Shown piece after piece: positions 60,171 through 64,000 of a stretch of 64,000 nt of DNA. The stretch lies in the NCBI RefSeq assembly GCF_030813505.1, contig NZ_JAUSUE010000015.1. The stretch is one strand, 5' to 3'. Under the pieces are notes generated by a model. That model was given only the letters and a program-made list of their open reading frames with translations. It searched no databases and had not been told where the DNA came from. A program made the translations under genes and the position numbers. This DNA comes from Pectinatus haikarae (lineage in GTDB: Bacteria > Bacillota > Negativicutes > Selenomonadales > Selenomonadaceae). Every line of letters starts with the position of its first letter. Within the stretch, counting starts at the first letter, position 1.

Positions 60171-61064
60171 ATGGAGTGCAAATATATATGTCCTATTTTA
60201 ACGTCAATAAATGAATCTGGCAGTGTGATTTATGAGGATATGCACGTACTATATGACGGACTTGTAGAAGCCGGGATAGATGGTGTTTTAAGCGGCGGCA
60301 GTGCCGGTGAATTCTATGCCTTTACCTATGATGAAATCAAGTCACTGCTTCTTGATGCCGTAAAATATATCGATCACCGGGTAATTGTCCTTGCCGGCAC
60401 AGGACGTATGGCTAAATCCGAAACAATCAGTTTGTCAAATGAGGTTCTGTCAGCAGGTGCCGATGCAGCAATCATAGTAGGACCTTATTACAGTGCCTGC
60501 AGCCAAGAAGATATATTCGATTACTATGATGATATACTCAACAAAATAAACGGCAATGTTCTCATTTACAATTATGCCGATCGGACAGGCTATGATGTAT
60601 CCAGCGGCACTATTCTGCGACTCCTGGCAAAGCACAAAAATCTTGTCGGCGTAAAAGATACCCATCCTGTGCTGCGCCATACCCAAAAATATATACAGGA
60701 TATCAAGCCCAATTATCCCGATTTCAAAATTTTTACCGGATACGACAATAACTGCATTGCCTCCGTAATATCCGGCGGCAACGGCTGCATAGGAGCTATT
60801 TCCAATGTTTATCCCAAACTGTGCCATGAAGTTATAGAATCTCTCCGGCAGGAAGATCTTGAACGGATAAAGCAGCTGCAGCGGCAAATAGATAAATATA
60901 TGAGTTTCTATGAAATTAATTCCACTTTCAATCCTGTTATGAAATGGGCCATGAAGGAAATGCATAAGCCAATGCAGGAATATTGCAAGGAACCCTTGTC
61001 TGCGCTGACTGATGAAAACAAAAAAAAATTAAGCGCAGCAGCAGATAAGTTATGGCGCAGATAA
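60171..61064 (+). CDS. DapA-family aldolase (2-keto-3-deoxy-L-fuconate aldolase candidate)
   Basis: 297 residues. The Schiff-base Lys lies in LVGVKDTHPVLR, the catalytic Tyr in VLIYNYADRTGYD, and the substrate loop GSAGEFYAFTYDE replaces the GTTGE of lysine-pathway DapA. The context is catabolic, not lysine biosynthesis: it ends the operon of dehydrogenase, permease, lactonase and dehydratase, as Cj0481 does in C. jejuni. It would split the keto-deoxy acid into pyruvate and lactaldehyde. No aldehyde dehydrogenase follows in this window. Confidence 0.85.
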   Translation: MECKYICPILTSINESGSVIYEDMHVLYDGLVEAGIDGVLSGGSAGEFYAFTYDEIKSLLLDAVKYIDHRVIVLAGTGRMAKSETISLSNEVLSAGADAAIIVGPYYSACSQEDIFDYYDDILNKINGNVLIYNYADRTGYDVSSGTILRLLAKHKNLVGVKDTHPVLRHTQKYIQDIKPNYPDFKIFTGYDNNCIASVISGGNGCIGAISNVYPKLCHEVIESLRQEDLERIKQLQRQIDKYMSFYEINSTFNPVMKWAMKEMHKPMQEYCKEPLSALTDENKKKLSAAADKLWRR

Positions 61065-61169
61065 ATTTGAAATTAGATTGAACAGTAAACACATCATTGA
61101 TCTTATTTATATGAAGATCGTCCTGCCGGCTAAACTTTTTACTGAATCAAAATTTATAGTTTATTTTAT

Positions 61170-61204
61170 GAACCTTGGCATTTGCATCTGCCAAGGTTCA
61201 TTTT
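61170..61204 (+). terminator. Terminator of the fucose-type operon
   Basis: GAACCTTGGCA and TGCCAAGGTTC pair perfectly around an eight-base loop and are followed by ATTTTAT, about 105 bases after the aldolase stop. Confidence 0.7.
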
Positions 61205-61427
61205 ATGCTTACCTGATGTCGAGGAAGATGTACTGCCCAAATATCTTATGTTCAAAGATTACAAAAATCATGTTGGCTTCTAAAATTTATTGAAAGATCG
61301 ACTGTACAAAAATCTTTTTCCGTAATCCTATCACATTTTTATAGTACTTCTTCACCGCTGGTCGGAAAACTCTGAATAAAGTCTCTGCTTCGCGCTTCTT
61401 TAATTTAAAAGAATATTTTATCTTTGA

Positions 61428-61456
61428 TTGACAAGTATTATTTTATCTGCTAGACT
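61428..61456 (+). promoter_or_regulatory. Promoter of glyQS
   Basis: TTGACA (61428-61433), 17 bases, TAGACT (61451-61456). The T-box leader begins a few bases later. Confidence 0.7.
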
Positions 61457-61464
61457 GAAAATGT

Positions 61465-61660
61465 TTGGCGATGAACAGTATTATTCGGCTGCAAAATAAA
61501 GCGAGGCGTGACAGTGAAAGACGCCGCTGAAACCGGTGGCAGACTGTGAGCATAAAAATTGGATATTAAAAGCGGGCATATTTGCCAATCAGGGTGGAAC
61601 CGCGGATTATAAAAGAATCCGTCCCTGTGATGTCAACATCACAGGGACGGATTTTTATTT
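61465..61660 (+). ncRNA. Glycine T-box leader
   Basis: The conserved T-box sequence AGGGTGGAACCGCGG lies at 61591-61605. Stem I closes with ACAGT (61475-61479) and ACTGT (61543-61547). The specifier loop has the AGTA/GAA S-turn and GGC at 61538-61540 followed by A, a glycine codon. The terminator is AATCCGTCCCTGTGAT paired with its exact complement (61638-61653) and followed by T's. Uncharged tRNA-Gly would stabilise the antiterminator and switch on glyQS. Confidence 0.92.
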
Positions 61661-61739
61661 TACTATCTTCCTGAAAAACAGTAATAATCGCATAATTCTC
61701 GCTTTAAAATTTTATTTTATCAAGGAGGTTTTTATTTTG

Positions 61740-62618
61740 ATGACATTTCAGGAAATTATCCTGACATTGCAAAAATTTTGGTCTGACCAGGGCTGTATTT
61801 TAGCTCAGGCTTATGATGTAGAAAAGGGTGCCGGCACAATGAACCCATCCACTTTTTTACGAGTATTGGGTCCCGAACCGTGGCATGTTGCATATGTGGA
61901 GCCATCCCGCCGCCCTGCCGACGGACGCTACGGAGAAAATCCCAACAGACTTTTTCAGCACCATCAGTTCCAGGTAATTATGAAACCGTCTCCTGACAAT
62001 ATACAGGAACTATATTTAGCCAGTCTGAAAAAGCTTAACATCAATCCTGAAGAACACGACATTCGTTTTGTTGAGGATAATTGGGAATCACCCACACTGG
62101 GTGCTTGGGGCCTCGGCTGGGAAGTATGGCTTGACGGCATGGAAATAACGCAATTTACTTATTTTCAGCAGGTCGGCAGTGTTGATATAAAACCGGTAGC
62201 CTCAGAAATAACTTACGGTCTTGAACGTTTGGCAATGTATATCCAGGGAAAAGAAAACGTATTTGATATTGTTTGGTCCGGCAATTACACCTATGGTGAT
62301 GTATTCAAGCAGAACGAATTTGAGCAATCCACCTACAATTTTGAATTGGCCGATATCACCCTTCTCTTCGATTTATTCGACAAATACGAAAAGGAAGCCG
62401 TACGTGTGATCAATCTGGGATTTGTCCATCCTGCTTACGATTATGTATTAAAGTGTTCCCATACTTTCAATCTGCTTGATGCCCGCGGTGCTATAAGCGT
62501 GTCGGAACGTACAGCATTTATCGGTCGCGTCAGAAACCTTGCCCGCCTGTGCGCAAAATGCTATTTGAAACAAAGAGAGGATCTTGGCTATCCAATGTTA
62601 AAACGAGGTGACAAATGA
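61740..62618 (+). CDS. glyQ: Glycyl-tRNA synthetase alpha subunit
   Basis: 292 residues from the ATG at 61740 with AAGGAGG about ten bases upstream; the frame is open through the leader, but the start cannot lie inside the T-box terminator. MTFQEIILTLQKFWSDQGC and PSRRPADGRYGENPNRLFQH are diagnostic, with GWEVWLDGMEITQFTYFQQ in the catalytic core. It forms the alpha2beta2 enzyme with GlyS and charges tRNA-Gly. Expression is controlled by the upstream T-box. Confidence 0.96.
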   Translation: MTFQEIILTLQKFWSDQGCILAQAYDVEKGAGTMNPSTFLRVLGPEPWHVAYVEPSRRPADGRYGENPNRLFQHHQFQVIMKPSPDNIQELYLASLKKLNINPEEHDIRFVEDNWESPTLGAWGLGWEVWLDGMEITQFTYFQQVGSVDIKPVASEITYGLERLAMYIQGKENVFDIVWSGNYTYGDVFKQNEFEQSTYNFELADITLLFDLFDKYEKEAVRVINLGFVHPAYDYVLKCSHTFNLLDARGAISVSERTAFIGRVRNLARLCAKCYLKQREDLGYPMLKRGDK

Positions 62619-64000
62619 TGAGCAAAGATTTATTAATGGAAATAGGCACCGAGGAAATACCCGCCCATTTTATGCCTGCTATTTTACAACAGCTGAAAGA
62701 AAAAGCCGAAGAAAAATTTACTGAGCTGCATATCGATTTTTCGGAAACTAAAACTTATGGCACCCCGCGCCGCCTTGCTTTGCTTATAAAAGACTTGGCA
62801 AAGAAGCAGTCCGATATTTCCACAGAGCATAAGGGACCTTCCGTAAAAATTGCATTTGATAATGATAATAACCCGACAAAAGCAGCCATTGGTTTTGCCC
62901 GCGGCAAAAATATAGATGTTAACGAGCTTACGGTCAGAGACGGCTATATTTATGCTGTAGTCCACGAACACGGCAGCCGTACAATTGATCTTTTATCAGA
63001 AATTTTACCGCAATTGATCGAAGGTCTTAATTTTCCCAAAAACATGCGCTGGGGAACCCTTGATTTTCGCTTCGTGCGCCCTATTCGCTGGATCGTAGCT
63101 CTTTTTGACAGCGAAGTTATCCCTTTCACAACAGCAAACGTTCATTCCGGCAATAAAACCCGCGGACACAGATTTTTAAGTGACGGTGAGCATATCATAG
63201 AAAATGCTTCAGATTACAAAAAGACAATGAAAAAACTTTTTATCATCGTCGATCAAAATAAACGCCGTGATATGATTAAAGAACAGATCAACAGACTCGC
63301 CGCAGAAAATAACGGACACGCACAAATAACAGAAGACTTACTGGAGGAAGTAACATATCTTGTTGAGTATCCTACTGCACTTTGCGGTAAATTTGAAGAA
63401 AAATATCTTAATTTACCTAAAGAGGCAGTTATCACTCCTATGCGTGAACATCAACGCTACTTCCCTGTCACTGATGCCGCCGGAAAGCTGCTGCCATTGT
63501 TTATTACTATTCGAAATGGCGGTGACAATGCCTTAGCAACAGTTCAGCATGGCAATGAACGTGTTCTGCGGGCACGTCTTGCCGATGCACAATTTTTCTT
63601 TGACGAAGACAGGAAGAAAAAACTTGTCGATTATTTAGACAAATTGAAAACTGTCGTATTTCAGGAAGGACTCGGCAGTGTTTACGACAAAGCTCTGCGT
63701 CTGCAGAAATTGACCGCTTATTTAGCTGACGCATGTAAAACCGCCCCTTCTGTAAAAAAATCCGCCGAGCGTGCCGCGCTCCTTGCCAAAGCTGATTTAG
63801 TCACCGGCATGGTATGCGAATTTACAGAACTGCAGGGAATAATGGGACGTGAGTATGCCTTGCTCGACAATGAAGGTGACGAAGTAGCCAAGGCCATAGA
63901 TGAACATTATATGCCACGTTTCGCCGGTGATAAGCTGCCTTCAACCGTTTCCGGGCAGCTGGTCAGTCTTGCCGATAAAATAGATACGATAGCTGCTACT
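62618..64000 (+). CDS. glyS: Glycyl-tRNA synthetase beta subunit, partial (3' end beyond window)
   Basis: 461 codons are present and the frame is open at the window edge; full GlyS is about 690 residues. MSKDLLMEIGTEEIPAHFM and RWGTLDFRFVRPIRWIVALF, AVITPMREHQRYFPV, RLADAQFFFDEDRK and GIMGREYA are typical. The start shares its A with the last base of glyQ (ATGATG at 62615-62620; the second ATG has better spacing to GAGGTG). It provides tRNA binding and is essential for activity of the alpha subunit. Confidence 0.95.
   Translation, partial: MSKDLLMEIGTEEIPAHFMPAILQQLKEKAEEKFTELHIDFSETKTYGTPRRLALLIKDLAKKQSDISTEHKGPSVKIAFDNDNNPTKAAIGFARGKNIDVNELTVRDGYIYAVVHEHGSRTIDLLSEILPQLIEGLNFPKNMRWGTLDFRFVRPIRWIVALFDSEVIPFTTANVHSGNKTRGHRFLSDGEHIIENASDYKKTMKKLFIIVDQNKRRDMIKEQINRLAAENNGHAQITEDLLEEVTYLVEYPTALCGKFEEKYLNLPKEAVITPMREHQRYFPVTDAAGKLLPLFITIRNGGDNALATVQHGNERVLRARLADAQFFFDEDRKKKLVDYLDKLKTVVFQEGLGSVYDKALRLQKLTAYLADACKTAPSVKKSAERAALLAKADLVTGMVCEFTELQGIMGREYALLDNEGDEVAKAIDEHYMPRFAGDKLPSTVSGQLVSLADKIDTIAAT

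Overview
The window comes from an AT-rich, diderm (outer-membrane-bearing) Firmicute, most probably a member of the Negativicutes (Selenomonas/Pectinatus/Propionispira-like). This is inferred from a predicted outer-membrane beta-barrel next to typical low-GC Gram-positive traits: the ispE-gntR-glmU-prs order with pth nearby, a T-box in front of glyQS, AGGAGG-type ribosome binding sites, frequent GTG/TTG starts, sigma-54 and an anaerobic (class III) ribonucleotide reductase. No rRNA, tRNA, CRISPR array or intact insertion sequence was seen.

Layout. 0.3-8.0 kb (minus): an exopolysaccharide locus with GDP-mannose synthesis, a coiled-coil/beta-barrel outer-membrane protein, a secreted GH5 glycanase, a multi-pass membrane protein and a GT2 synthase whose N-terminus carries MshEN-type c-di-GMP-binding repeats. 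8.2-10.9 kb (minus): a decaying three-dehydrogenase operon (HisD/HpsN-like, SDR, deleted Zn-alcohol dehydrogenase) behind a perfect consensus promoter that runs directly into a terminator. 11.3-18.0 kb: a YgbA-like protein, an amino-acid ABC transporter with divergent binding protein, secreted proteins of unknown function, an AzgA-type purine permease and a glucosaminidase. 18.0-21.3 kb: the nrd operon with two NrdR boxes. Its glycyl-radical domain is encoded by a separate small gene. 21.3-35.3 kb (minus): sbcDC, cheR, a radical SAM protein, pth, a frameshifted GGDEF-EAL protein, uppP and the prs-glmU-gntR-ispE group.

35.6-38.9 kb: a P1B-type ATPase homologue that has lost every hallmark catalytic motif although its reading frame is intact, followed by a CxxC metal-chaperone-like protein. 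39-43.6 kb: orphan dhaM, gloA, a eukaryotic-type hexokinase, rpoN and a soluble chemoreceptor. 43.9-51.3 kb: an accessory island with a broken phospholipase-D-like nuclease, PAP2 phosphatase, secreted esterase, small Q/K- or His-rich exported proteins, phage relics (HNH, P27 terminase small subunit, integrase tail) and a repeat cluster beside a perfect DnaA box. The island is flanked by a 14-bp direct repeat. 51.5-54.3 kb: type II NADH dehydrogenase, a secreted SGNH hydrolase and a 52-residue Cys-rich protein.

54.4-61.1 kb: an IclR-controlled non-phosphorylative L-fucose-type pathway laid out like the Campylobacter jejuni fuc locus (UxaA-like dehydratase, SDR, FucP, lactonase, DapA-like aldolase), with the lactonase fused to a RhaM-type mutarotase. 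61.4-64.0 kb: promoter, glycine T-box, glyQ and the first 461 codons of glyS, which runs off the window.

The strongest candidates for something new are the catalytically dead P1B ATPase with its HMA partner, the split anaerobic ribonucleotide reductase, and the MshEN-controlled polysaccharide synthase locus. Gene names and functions rest on motif recognition by eye; no database search was possible.
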